Part shown: one piece after another, positions 22,391 to 33,263 of the stretch
Numbering within the stretch: position 1 is the first letter of the stretch
How the letters are laid out: each line of letters begins with the position of its first letter
DNA from: Portulaca oleracea
Lineage: Eukaryota > Streptophyta > Magnoliopsida > Caryophyllales > Portulacaceae
Assembly: GCA_029582165.1 (NCBI GenBank)
Contig: CM055882.1
Location: 18,245,867 to 18,309,866, forward strand
Length of the DNA: 64,000 nucleotides
Reading direction: 5' to 3'
The notes under the pieces: model-generated
Seen by the model: the letters and a program-made list of their open reading frames with translations, nothing else
Told to the model about the DNA's origin: nothing
The model's database searches: none
Translations under genes and position numbers: made by a program

Positions 22391-22685
22391 AATTAGAATA
22401 AAGGTTATTTGGTAATTTTAAAATTTTCGGGGACGGGGATTCGGAGATGGGGACAGGGAATTTTCCACGATGGGGACAGGGAATTTTCCACGGCGGGGAA
22501 AATGGGGACGGGGATAGGGAAAATTTTGTCCCCATCCTCGCCCCGTCCCCGAGCGGATTTTGAAAAATCGTCCCCCTCCCCATCCCGAATGGGGGTGAGG
22601 ATTATTCCCTAGAGCGGGGCGGGGCCCCAACGGGTTCAAGGATTCCCCGCCCCATTGCCATCCCTAATTGTGAATAATATTCCAG

Positions 22686-23958
22686 GGAGTGATTGCAGCA
22701 ATAGACAACATATTTCAAGCTTCGAATAGACGGATATGTGTTGTGCACTTCATTAGAAACTTCAGGAAGTTATTCCCTGGTACAAGGTTGAAAAAATTGG
22801 CAACCCAAGCTGCATATGCATACACCGAGCATGAGTTCAAGAAAGCCATGGAAAAGTTGAGCAACTTGAACCGGGAAGTTGCCCTCTACCTACTAGATGA
22901 ACCAATGAAGCATTGGTGCATGTACTTGTTTGACTAAAGGACTAAATTTGATGACAACACCACAAATTGTGTTGAGTCTTTCAACAAGGTACTCAACAGT
23001 GTTAAGTATAGACCTATCTTTGAGATTTGTGAAGAAATTAGGATGAAAATGACTAAGTCGATTGTTGAAAGGAGGGAAGATGGGAAAAAAATTAAGTAGG
23101 AGAGTTGTACCTTGTGTCAGACAACTTTTAGCACAATTTGAAAGGGAGAGTTCGGGGTTAACTGTCGTATTTTTGTTGGGATAATGTGTTCCAGGTGGAT
23201 GATGGGAGGGTTAGATACATTATAAACCTAACTGAAATGTCATGTGATTGCAAGTATTGGCAAATCAAGGGTATCCCGTGCAAACACGCTGTTAAGTGCA
23301 TTCTTTTCTTGCACAAGTGCCCTAGCACTTATGTTAGTGAGTGGTATAGTATAGATAAATTTAGAGCAACATACTCCCACAACATCACTGCCATTCAAGA
23401 CCCTTGATTTTGGCCTTCTATGGACAACCTCCCCTTATCGTCTCCCCCTAAGGTTGAAAACAAGAAAGGAAGACCAGCTAAGGACATGAGGAGAGGTTGG
23501 GATGAGGAGCCTAGGAGGAAGAGGTCAAACACAATTACATGCAGCTATTGTGGATTCATTGGACACAACAGAAGAGGTTGTCCACGCCTAGAGGGAAAGA
23601 AGCAAAGAGTGAGGAAGCCTTACTTTGGACCAAAGAGACAAATACGAAGACCAAGCAAGAAGGGTGGCTTTATTCCCACTCAGCCCTCCCAACTCTCATC
23701 CAGTTCCATATGTTAGGAGCCACTTTCATGCTCTATCAGTCAGCACCTTCAACTGCCCAGCAGCAGCAGCCAGCAACAATGGAAACTTCAGCAGCCTAGC
23801 AGCAGCAGCCAACAACAATCGCAGATTTAGAAGCCAGCCAGCAGAAACAACAAAGGAGCAGTAGCTTCATACCGAGGAGGTCACCAAGGAAGAGGAATTC
23901 TCCACCATCAGCAAATCCTAAAAAGCCAACCAAGAGTCGAAGGACGCTTCCTAAATGA
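22686..23958 (+). pseudogene. MULE-1 transposase, C-terminal exon (catalytic Glu, SWIM, CCHC)
   Basis: After the acceptor TTCCAG the frame reads GVIAAIDNIFQASNRRICVVHF, which joins naturally to SDR of the previous exon. The catalytic Glu lies in NCVESFNKVL at ~22964-22993, following an in-frame stop at about 22936. More stops lie near 23097-23180. A SWIM zinc finger (CDCKYWQIKGIPCKHAV) lies at ~23245-23295 and a CCHC knuckle (CSYCGFIGHNRRGC) at ~23540-23582. The tail is Gln/Ser/Pro-rich and ends at 23958 after SRRTLPK. The three catalytic residues survive, but the gene is interrupted and could not make a full protein. Confidence 0.85.
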
Positions 23959-24867
23959 ATGACTAATCTACCTTTTTATATTACAACTTGAACTTTTATT
24001 GATGAAACTTTACGCTTGATTGTTGTCACTTTTGTAACTTTTGGGTGATGTTAGGTGTGGTGTATTGATGTTTGGTGAAGTGTTAGGTGAAGTACACTTC
24101 AACCACACACATTAGTTTCATCAACAACCGTACACTTAATTGATTTTGTGGGGTTGAATGTAAACCCTTTACTTAGTGTCATGTTGATTGTACATGCTTT
24201 GGGTAGTAGCTTGATATTGACAACATGTTTAATGTAAAAATTAACGATGGCAGCAAGCCTTTACTTTGTGTTATGTTGATTGTACATGCTTTTAGAGAAT
24301 GGAGAATGTAAAATTAATGACAACAGGTTTAATGCTTTGGGCAATAGCTCGATATCTGTAGCTATTGGAGAATGGAAAAATGGGTATAATATTTTTAGGG
24401 AAACAATGGCAGCAAGCCTTGCTTATTGGAGAGTGGAAATGGGTATGATGTCAAGGTTTGAGCAGGTATAATGTTTTAACTAGTTTTAGCTTGCTTTGGA
24501 GAATGGTTTTTGCTTGATTGTAGTTTCAGAACTATGTATAATCCCTGAGTAAACTTTAGCTTGCTTTCATCTCCTTTAATAGCATTCTTCATTACTCCAT
24601 CCGAATTCCAAATTCTAGATGACAGAACTATGTATAAAGATGACAGGCAACCTTACTATTATTGACAGGGATATTCATCTCCTTTAATAACATTCTTCAT
24701 CAAAGTACAACCATAAGATCAAAATTGTGGGGCAATGAAGAATAAATTATAAAAGAAAATAGTATCAATGCCATTCCAAATAGGAGCATTACTGATAAGA
24801 ATTGTCATAACATACATCCAAATATGAACATCACTCCATCCAAATTCCCTCCCTAGCATACATACAT
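23959..24867. other. MULE-1 non-coding region between convergent genes
   Basis: A diverged direct repeat of about 110 bp (near 24165 and 24265, sharing GTTGATTGTACATGCTTT) is the only structure I see. It probably carries both 3' ends of the flanking convergent genes. Confidence 0.4.
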
Positions 24868-25266
24868 TCAACTTCTCCTTGCCAACACCAATACTAAAAT
24901 CAACATAATACAAATGCACAAACCAATAACCATTCTAATTGCATCATAAACCCTTGCTAGCATTCCCCTAAGTTCAACCCTCAACTCCCTATTTTCAGAT
25001 GCCATGGTGATCAGTGCCTCCATGGCTTCAATTAGACTTGGTTCCCGTTGGTTAGTCCATCCACCGATCTCGGTTTGCGCTTTACCTCTGCCAATTAATT
25101 CATCATGAAACCTTAAGAATTGTCCACAGTGGCAACATCGATAGAAGCCTCTGAGTGGATTCTTTTTAGTCCTCGAAATTAAGTACTCCCCTTCAGAAAA
25201 CCTGAAGCATTTTGGACATTGGAACCTGTTTGATGTTGAATTTGAAGAAAATGACCCTCCTTCCAT
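24868..25266 (-). CDS. MULE-1 accessory protein: GRF-like zinc finger, coiled coil, membrane segment
   Basis: The ATG at 25266 gives 132 residues. Residues ~15-58 are FQCPKCFRFSEGEYLISRT followed by NPLRGFYRC, CHCGQFLRFHD, a Cys-rich block resembling GRF-type zinc fingers (NP.R.FY.C..C..F...D). Residues ~75-108 are a short amphipathic helix (SLIEAMEALITMASENREL). Residues ~110-128 are a hydrophobic membrane segment (MVIGLCICIMLILVLVLA) with a basic end. The frame also extends upstream to 25404, but this ATG sits just before the domain. It is convergent to the transposase and near the right end. Plant MULEs are known to carry such GRF/membrane ORFs; its function is unknown to me. The frame is intact. 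Confidence 0.6.
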   Translation of the reverse strand: MEGGSFSSNSTSNRFQCPKCFRFSEGEYLISRTKKNPLRGFYRCCHCGQFLRFHDELIGRGKAQTEIGGWTNQREPSLIEAMEALITMASENRELRVELRGMLARVYDAIRMVIGLCICIMLILVLVLARRS

Positions 25267-25469
25267 GGCTGGCTGGCAGGTTGACACAAAATCATTGGAA
25301 AATAAATTTTTAAAAAAATTCATAAGAAGAAGATGAATGAGGGAGTGTTTGAAGGTGTAAAAATGAGGAGAGAAGTGAGGGTTAGGGTTTTTTGAGAAAA
25401 TCAAACATACCTTAATCAGATAGTGTTGCTGCCTTCAGATTTTCACCAACCAAACCACGAATGTTGCGG

Positions 25470-25575
25470 CCTTTAGATTCGAACTTGCAAACCTTAAACA
25501 GAGAAATCAGGTAATGGATTTCCTTTAGAATCGAACTTGCAAACCTTAAACAGAGAAATCAGATAATGGATTTCC
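25470..25575. repeat. 52-bp tandem duplication
   Basis: GAACTTGCAAACCTTAAACA with its surroundings occurs twice, starting at 25481 and 25533. It lies upstream of the small zinc-finger ORF. Confidence 0.85.
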
Positions 25576-25702
25576 TTCAAATTCTCACCCAGCAACAAAA
25601 TTCGAATGGAGATTCGAAGAGAAATAAGATATTGGAGACTCGAAGATAGACATGGTGAACGGGGAGGGGTTGGGTTTTGATTTTCAGAATTTAGGGGGGG
25701 CA

Positions 25703-28700
25703 TGTAACACCCCAACACCCTTAACCACAAGATTAACACAACAACTCATACTAAACCTGTGATTAGCGCAGCGGAACACCTTAGGGTGGAGGTATTACCG
25801 CCGTCCCCACTCGGGACACGACAACAACCCAAAAGAACATCATTAAAACATATAAACATTACATACTATACTTCCAAAACATAACTTCATACTTAAAGAT
25901 GAAACTCCAAAGCTTAACCATCAAACTTTAAACAACCATTACAGAGGACAAGAAGTAAGAACAATCCTTCTTCCTTAAGCATGGGTACTTTAAAACGAGC
26001 GACACCCAAGTCGACTAAAATACTTTCAACCATGACTACCTCGCTTGCAACACGTGTCTACCCTTGCTTGCCTTTGCCTTTACCTTGGGAGCTCGGACCT
26101 CCTAAAGCAAAACATTAAAACAACATAAAAGTGAGTGGGGAAACACTCAGCACGTAAACCTCCAACACGTCAAACCGTTCAAAAACGGTTTTAGTGCCGG
26201 CGCTTAAATTCATTTTGAAAACGGGAAGGGGATAACATGATTGAAGTAGCTTGAAATCATAAAGAACATGTCACATGAATTTAGAAGTAAACACATAAAG
26301 TCAAGAGTTTTGGTCCCTTACGATCGATGCCAAAGCATCTCACACACGCGCATGCCCAAACCGATCTAAGTTTGGAATGGGTGACTGCTAAGCAGTCGAC
26401 ACTGGCCAGGTCTAGGACACTCTGATCAGGAGCATCAAAAAGCTAGCACTTTCTCGTAACTAGCTAGAACATAAAACATAGAATACATAAAATGGGACCA
26501 CTTAAAACCATGAAATAATCATAAAAGCATAAACTTACATAAAAGGTAAGAAAAGAAATAAAATTTCAGATCACATAATGAGAGCGTAGAGAAATCGGTA
26601 AGGTTCGTGTAATTACATAAAATAGAACTAAATACTTAAACTTGTCTCATAAAAGGTAAGAAAAGAAATAAAATTTCAGATTTTAGCAATTTACCGTTTC
26701 GGCGATAACTTGGGCTAGAAAACTCGGATTTTTGCAAACGAATACTTTTCGAAAAGGGAAAATCATGCCCGACAATTTTGTCAACTGGCCCAAAAGCTAG
26801 AAATGAAAGGAAGGGCTCGGAAAACGGCCCGGACAGAAGCAGTGCGAGAAGAATTTATAAACGGCTTAAAAACTTAGAGTGGAACTCATGGTGAAGATTG
26901 AATAGGATTAGAGAAGGTTCTCAACCATTGGCTTGAAGGAACATAGAATTAGAGTAATTGAAGGTTCAATAAAGGAACTATTTGCTTAATGAAAACGCGA
27001 AGACACGTCGTAACGACGGAAATTTAGGTAGGGTCGTGTTTATGGATTTGGAAACGATTTATGAATCGATGAACAGTGAATCGGATATAATGAAAGAATG
27101 AGCTTATGGCTACCTAGACATAGAGGGACTCATAATCTTGCTAAGAACACATGTGTACCCTTTAGCCATCAACAATACTTAAACAAATCCCAAAACTCAC
27201 TTATTAAATCCATGGTTTGCTAAGGTATCTATAATCCTTTAGGCGGTATTCCTCAACATCAATCTAGCTTAAATTAGCTTAGAAACTCATCCAAACTATC
27301 TTAACAATACTACAAAGGTTACAACCTCATAAGAACTCCTTATAAGACCCAATTTGCACATTTTTAGGCTAAAATAGCAATAAAATTTCTGGGCAGAAAC
27401 TTGTTGGTCGGCCCCTGAACATAGCTTCATATCTCACTCTCCCGATATCGTATGGCCGCAAACTTTATGTTTTCGGAAAGCTTGAAGAATGACCTAAACC
27501 TTTTATGTTCACTCTCAGAGCCAATAAGGTCTCTAAACTGACGTAAATTGCCTATCAACCTACTGACTCAGAAAAACGTATAACAAGGTACACCTTCACG
27601 GTTTTGGTCGTAACTCGGGCTATACATGCCGGATTGTCGAAATTCCAAAGCCTATAGTTAGCTAATGACTTGGACTACCATTTCTAGTAAAAATATGGGC
27701 AAAACTCCCATTTCATAACCTCTGTAAAAATCAGACATCAAAACAGAAACTTCTTTGGCCTTTTAATTTAACACGCATGCTCTTCTTTGACCTCAACTTG
27801 CATCAATTCTTACCCAAACCTCAAATTAGCCCTTACTCATAGCTTTTCCAGAATTAAAAGCTCAAAGAATACTCAACCAAGCTCACAAAACTCACATGCA
27901 ACCATAGATTACACAAGCAAAAACATCCAACACTTAAATTAGCCCATAAATCAACAATTCCACCCCAAATTCATATCATCCAAGAGTAGAAACTTAAATA
28001 ACATATGACTCACTTCCAAGCAGCCCCTAAATCATCAATTTAGCCATTAAAATCCACATGCAAGTTAGAACTTTCTTTACTCATCGAGAGCTAACAAGAA
28101 TTACTTCCACCCTTCACCAAATTAACATGCATCTCTTTACCAATTCAAACCCTAACTTAACCACAACTAAATTCATGCTTGATAAACATAAAGGAGATGA
28201 AAAACATCAAGAAAACATAAATTGGAAGCAGAATTTCAGATTATAAACAAAAGAATTGAGTTAGGGTTTGAGATTATACCACTTGAACTTTGAGGTGAGA
28301 GATTGAACAGGAGAAGGGGGGGAAGGAGCGGTGGCCGACGTGGGTGGCCGTCGGCGCCGGCGAGCTCGCCGGAAAACATCAGGGAGGGCGGCAGGAGGGG
28401 TGGCGCACGGCTGGAGAGAGGAGAGGGTGAGGGAGTGTGTTTGAGAGCTGTGATAAAATCTGATTTGGAAATGGAAAATAAACCCCCTTTAACCCCCCTT
28501 AACATATAAATACACCCCTAAAATAATTAACTCTTCTAATAGTAATTAACTTAGATAATTAGGTTGTAATTTAGTTAGATAAAATAATTGGTAAACAACC
28601 CAAATAAATTTATAACATCAACTTGATAATATAAATTTAGTATACAACTAAATAAAATTTCCTTGGAATAAAATTGGGTGGAAGACTAAGATTAAAATTA

Positions 28701-29101
28701 CGTAAATTAAATTGATAAAACATACTAATAAAATAATTCGGGCCATAAAATATACTTAGGTGGATCGAGTAGTATAAATCGTAAAAGAAACGGAATTGAG
28801 AATAATATAACCTTCCTCGGTTTTAAACGTAAAAATTTTAGAACATAAAATAAATTATATAACTTATCGTAAAATATTCATAACCTCAAAATAATGTTCG
28901 TAAGGTAAGATAACATAAAATTAACCCATTAACCATCGCCTTGCTCGAGACCTGTCACGCATAAATAAATAAAGAGAAAAAAAACGTAACAACCAGTATA
29001 ACAATAAACACGTCATAAATAGAGAAACTTTAATTAGCGTAATTTGGCTAATCAACATACTTAGGGCCTTAATTAATACGGGTTTAGGGTGGGTCATTAC
29101 A
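25703..29101. mobile_element. 3.4 kb solo LTR (copy A)
   Basis: It begins TGTAACACCCCAAC and ends GGGTCATTACA, a TG...CA LTR boundary with short inverted ends. It is flanked by perfect 5-bp duplications GGGCA at 25698-25702 and 29102-29106. It contains no protein frame, primer-binding site or second LTR, so it is a solo LTR. It matches copy B (50186-53507) in opposite orientation: both have the TAACRCCCCAAC...CACAAGATTAA end, the GGCAAAGGCAAAG-type word near that end, and the hairpin described separately. A GC-rich leader-like block lies at 28300-28440. An LTR over 3 kb suggests a large Ty3/gypsy lineage; Tekay/Del is a guess. Confidence 0.85.
26372..26397 (+). other. 5S-like motif and hairpin in solo LTR A
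   Basis: GGAATGGGT is followed directly by the perfect hairpin GACTGC-TAA-GCAGTC (stem arms 26383-26388 and 26392-26397). The words resemble the 3' part of plant 5S rRNA (GGATGGGTGAC then GGGAAGTC). The matching site in copy B has a different but equally complementary stem. Confidence 0.7.
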
Positions 29102-29130
29102 GGGCAGGATTTGAGTTTCGAAATGTAACT

Positions 29131-29177
29131 GAAGAAGAAGAAGAAGAAGAAGAAGAAGAAGAAGAAGAAGAAGAAGA
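29131..29177. repeat. (GAA)n microsatellite
   Basis: About 15 GAA units just after the solo LTR, in the right arm of MULE-1. It accounts for a Glu-rich short frame there, which is not a gene. Confidence 0.95.
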
Positions 29178-29374
29178 TCGAAGAAGAATAAGTAGAGATA
29201 AGGGGAGTGGTTGGGTTTTAAATGCCATAATAATTAATACTAAGGGTGAAAATATCATTTCATATGTAATTGAAAGTTATGTGAATTAATATGAAGGGTA
29301 AAAAGGTCACTTCATATTTATTTTTTTACTGTTCATCGGAAAATCTAATAAAAAACAATTATAAAATATCTTAG

Positions 29375-29485
29375 AAGGTTTATATTTGACTACTTAATGT
29401 AAGGTAAGGTGAAAATTATTTCACAAATGTCGGGTGTGCAAAAATTATTACCACAAATGTCAAGTAGGGCAAATATAATTTACTT
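29375..29485 (-). repeat. MULE-1 right terminal inverted repeat
   Basis: The complement reads AAGTAAATTATATTTGCCC onward and matches the left end, followed outside by the second copy of AAAGTTTCCC. Confidence 0.85.
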
Positions 29486-29495
29486 AAAGTTTCCC

Positions 29496-32079
29496 CCTAT
29501 TAATTAAGAAGAAAACCCAGGTAAGCTTTAGATTGACTAATGAAAACCAACAATGAGAACTTAGACATCCAAATGAAAGATACAAGCACGCAACTATGTC
29601 TACAACAATATCCAACATTTCTTACTCTAGAGTGTCAGCCAAATTCATCCATGGAATTGCTGAAACTATGTCTATATGCTAATGTAGAACACTGACACGT
29701 TTCCAACAAGGAATTCTCTGTTAAGATTTGTTTGTACGGTTGTATCACATGGTTTCACGGAGAACATTCATGAAATAGACAACAATGTTAGTTCACAGTC
29801 CAATTTAGACGAATCTAATGCTTACCACAAATTAGACAATAATTTAGGATCAAATCAACAATTAGTTGGGGCTAAGTGAAAATCTAACCCTTACCATGAG
29901 ATTTCAATCAACATGATTCACCTCCTACAATAGATTCAACAATTATTTTAGTAAACTAACAAAAATCATGATTACTTCCACCAAATTTAGCATAGCAACA
30001 GACATGTAGAGAAGAGAGTAACAAAGAGTGGCTGCGATTGATGTTCAACTGAAATTTACCACTAAGATCTCCATTGATGCTCGACTGAGATTAAAAAAGG
30101 GAAGATTTATGGCCAAAACTTCAATATCAGAGAGAGAGACTAGTTTAGCAATGCCTTTAGGGTCGCTCTCTTCAATGCTATTATTTCTGGGCCCAAATGA
30201 AGGCACTAACTTGTGGCGATAAAATTACAGCCTAATGTTCTATCAGTTATTACCTTTTTTTTTTTACATCCTTTACAACAGATCTAACACTATTTAGTTA
30301 CCCCATTTTAATTTCATACAACAATTCTATTTTTTTTGTTGCCCAAGTTAATGTCAATTAATTGGCAAAACTAGTTTTTCTTCTTGTGATTAAAATTCTA
30401 AAAATCATATCAATTGTATGTATGGATAATATCATGGATGGAACGAAATAAAATAATAAGGTAATAATAGGAGGCAAAAAAATTTAGAAGGAATCTAATG
30501 TGAAGATGGAACTTGGGAAAGAGGTTGGAAATCTTGATATTTTAAAAAAAGGAAATAAAAAATTAGTCTCATTTTTTTAAATAATTTTGTTATCTATCAT
30601 TAAAAATGCATAATTTAACTATTTATATTGTTAAAAATTCATGATGTAACTAATTATATTTTTAATGAAATCATTATGTTTGATTTCTGAAAAGATAAAA
30701 TAATATATTGTTAACAAAATTCTAAATAAAGAAATAAAAAAGTCTTTTTTTCTAAATCATATCATAATATAAAAAAATATATTGTTAATTATTATTGCTA
30801 ATTGTAATTGATCTAACACTCATTAGTGTTGATCAACACTCATTAATACTAATTAGCAATAAGTTACTTATCATTATTTGAAAATAATAAGCTCTATATA
30901 GATTGAGACCATGTTCTTTTTGTGTGGATGGAATAGTACGGAGATGGTATATCATGATTGGATTGTGAAAAGTGTGATATGGTATGATATGATAAAATTT
31001 GTGATAATAATGATTGATGTAGTAGATGATGAAAGAGAAAGTGAAAAGTAAACGAGAAAAATGAGAAGAGAGAAAGTTATGATTATTGTTGTAAAGTATG
31101 AAATGCTATAAAAGGATTATAGTAAAAGTGGAAAAGTGTAAGGCTATGGGTAATGACATACTTGAAACCAAAAGTATGGAGGAGAGAGAAAAAGAATTAA
31201 AGGGAAAATGGGGAGGAAAATGGGATGAAGGATGCGTCCGCATTCTTGGTGAAAAAATGGGCAAAAAAACATCCAAAAGCAAGGGTCAGTTGCAGGGGCA
31301 GCGGTGAACTGCACCGCATTTTTTTTGAGTCATGCGCATGGAGTTGACGCTCTTGGGGAGAGTGATAGCTTTTTCTGCATGGGGCCTGCCAATTCAGAAA
31401 GTTTTTATTTTTTTCTTTTTTTTCCTTTTCTTTCCGTTTCATTTGCAGGCAATTGGAGCGTTATATTTATGGTTTTTTTTAATTTTATAATTCAAAATTT
31501 TTGTAATTGTAATATTTTTGTAAAAAAATATTTAACAGATATAATTTGTTTCAAAATAATTTTGAGTTTGTAATATTTTTCAAAATTTTGTTTCCATACT
31601 AAATTAATTTTTTGGTTTCCATTGTAAATTTAATTTTCAAAATTTTGTAATTGTAATAATTTTTTTAAAAAAATATATAATTTAAAAAAATTAATAAAAA
31701 AAATATTATATATAAATCAATAAAGAAAATATTTTATTTATATAAAAAAAATTATTGTAAAAAAAATTTCAAATTCCTAATTACATTTTAATATTTTATT
31801 TATAAAAAACATTTCAATTAAATCAATTATTAAAAATAATTATACTCTACAAGTGGGTCCCATAATACAATAAAATATTACTTCCTATCCCACTCATCCT
31901 TTACCTCATCTTCCAATTCCAAGGATACCATTACCAATAGCATACTCCAACACCCATTAAAATAATATTATTTTCACTATTCATATCCCCTCATCCTTCA
32001 AATCCAATGACACCATTACACATAGCCTAATAAGTATGGTACGCACAAAAGAATAGGGCCTCAGTTGGGTTGTTGTTAA
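29496..32079. other. AT-rich intergenic region, no gene
   Basis: No coding frame with a recognisable domain. It holds a 67-bp foldback (30794-30860) and, near 30910-31100, sequence related to the MITEs at 46718-46948 and 57164-57421. The rest is low-complexity A/T sequence. Confidence 0.5.
30794..30860. repeat. 67-bp foldback
   Basis: Perfect 10-bp arms ATTGCTAATT/AATTAGCAAT enclose a perfect 14-bp palindrome GTGTTGATCAACAC at 30826-30839 and two copies of AACACTCATTA. It may be a remnant MITE tip. Confidence 0.7.
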
Positions 32080-32253
32080 TATATATTGGGGTTTGATTTA
32101 CGTCGCCTACCTTTTTACTAATGTAGCCCCCCGAAAGACATTTTTTACCATTGGCCTCTCTCTCTCTTCACTCTCTCCTCTCCCTCATCCTCTAAACCTC
32201 ATTTCTCTACAAAATATATATAATTGTGTTTGATTTTTGAAACTGAATCTAAA

Positions 32254-32292
32254 ATGTCAAAGGAAGGTGACAAATCATCTGAAGAGAAGGAG
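32254..32292 (+). pseudogene. MULE-2 transposase exon 1
   Basis: A 13-codon exon MSKEGDKSSEEKE is followed by a donor G|GTTAGT. It joins in phase to VELEELAET at 39789. The very short charged first exon just inside the terminal repeat suits this element type. The pairing of the two exons is inference. Confidence 0.5.
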
Positions 32293-32352
32293 GTTAGTTT
32301 GTAAATTTATTTTTTTTTAGTAAATTTTGTTAAAAATCGAATTTTCTGGAAA

Positions 32353-32488
32353 AATTCCGGAAAATAGCCAGTGTCGCACGCTCAAGCCGGCAAACGCTTA
32401 CCGCGCGCTGTCACAGCGATCGCGCATGCGGTGGTGCCGCATGAGACTGCCGGCAATGTCGCGGCGATGCCGCCTATTTTCCGGAATT
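32353..32488. repeat. GC-rich block framed by a 15-bp inverted repeat
   Basis: AATTCCGGAAAATAG (32353-32367) and its exact complement CTATTTTCCGGAATT (32474-32488) enclose 106 bp of GC-rich sequence. That block includes the hairpin ATGCGG-TGGTG-CCGCAT. It lies in the first intron of the MULE-2 transposase. A comparable GC-rich block next to TTTTTCGGAAAAA lies near the other end (45410-45520). Confidence 0.8.
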
Positions 32489-32820
32489 ATTATTATTATT
32501 TAAATAATTATTATTTTTAATTTTATAGTTATTATTATTATTAATTATTTTTAATTGTTAATTTTTTTCAAATTATATATTGTGTTATTATTGTTATTAT
32601 TGTTGTTAATATTATTGTTATTAGTGTTATTGTTATTATTAATAATGTGTTGATTGCTATTGTTATTGTTGTTATATTATTGTCATTATTATTATTGTTA
32701 TTATTAATAATGTGTTGATTGTTATTGTTATTTTTTTTAAAAATTATATTTTTTAATAAATAATGTGTTTATTGTAATTGTTACTTGAAGTGTTAATTAT
32801 TATGATTATTAATATATAAT

Positions 32821-33043
32821 CGTTATGAAACAATAATAGACGAACGCGATACAGAGAGAATAATATAGAAGAACAATAGAGACACAGAGAGATTGAGGGA
32901 GGAGAATGAGCGATACTTTATTCATAACCCACAAGGGGTATTTATACAAATTACATAATGGGATTACATAACAAAAATCTTCTTAAACCCTAACCACCAA
33001 AGAGATATTGATGAACATTCACAAAAATATATTATTTATAACA
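32821..33043 (-). repeat. copia-1 3' LTR
   Basis: It matches 39137-39360 with a handful of differences. Its outer base is C instead of T at the TG end. The purine tract CAAGGGGGAG (minus strand) lies next to it at 33044-33054. Confidence 0.9.
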
Positions 33044-33263
33044 CTCCCCCTTGAATGTCCATTATTCAAAGAACATGCCTCGTTAAAACCTTACTAGGAA
33101 AACCTGATGGGACAAAACCTAGTTAAGGAAAAAGAGTACATAATTCTTTTATGCGCTCACATATGTTGCCTCATTAAAACCTTTCCAAGGAAAACCCAGT
33201 GAGATAAAACCTCAGATAGGGAAAAAAGAGTACAACGCGCATTAACTCCCCCTGATGAGAATA

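Larger units (their letters stand above)
14286..22666 (-). mobile_element. hAT element inside the MULE-1 intron
   Basis: Perfect 8-bp duplications ATTGTGAA flank it at 14278-14285 and 22667-22674. The ends are inverted: TATGGATGACAATGAGGC on the left against TAGGGATGGCAATGGGGC read inward from the right. Subterminal regions of about 150-250 bp are rich in GGGGACGGGGA/TCCCCATCCCC words in both orientations. It carries a minus-strand hAT transposase (14715-17860). A TRIM (16477-17163) and a LINE (~18790-22317) were inserted later. Without those it is about 4.1 kb. Confidence 0.92.
11570..29485 (+). mobile_element. MULE-1, Mutator-like element with nested insertions
   Basis: The ends are inverted: GAGTAAATTAC at 11570 and the complement of AAGTAAATTAT at 29485, with similarity continuing for about 110 bp through words such as CTACTTGACATTT and GTGAAATAATTTTCACCTTAC. 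Perfect 10-bp duplications AAAGTTTCCC flank it at 11560-11569 and 29486-29495; 9-11 bp is normal for Mutator. Inside are a split transposase pseudogene (plus), a small GRF-like zinc-finger ORF (minus), a hAT insertion (14286-22666) and a solo LTR (25703-29101). Without those the element is about 6.1 kb. Confidence 0.92.

Noticed and set aside
28236..28509. Pro/Ser- and Gly/Arg-rich frames in solo LTR A
   Set aside because: They lie in the GC-rich leader-like block of a solo LTR and both strands are open, a composition effect.
29089..29289. Glu-rich frame
   Set aside because: Produced by the (GAA)n microsatellite in the MULE-1 right arm.
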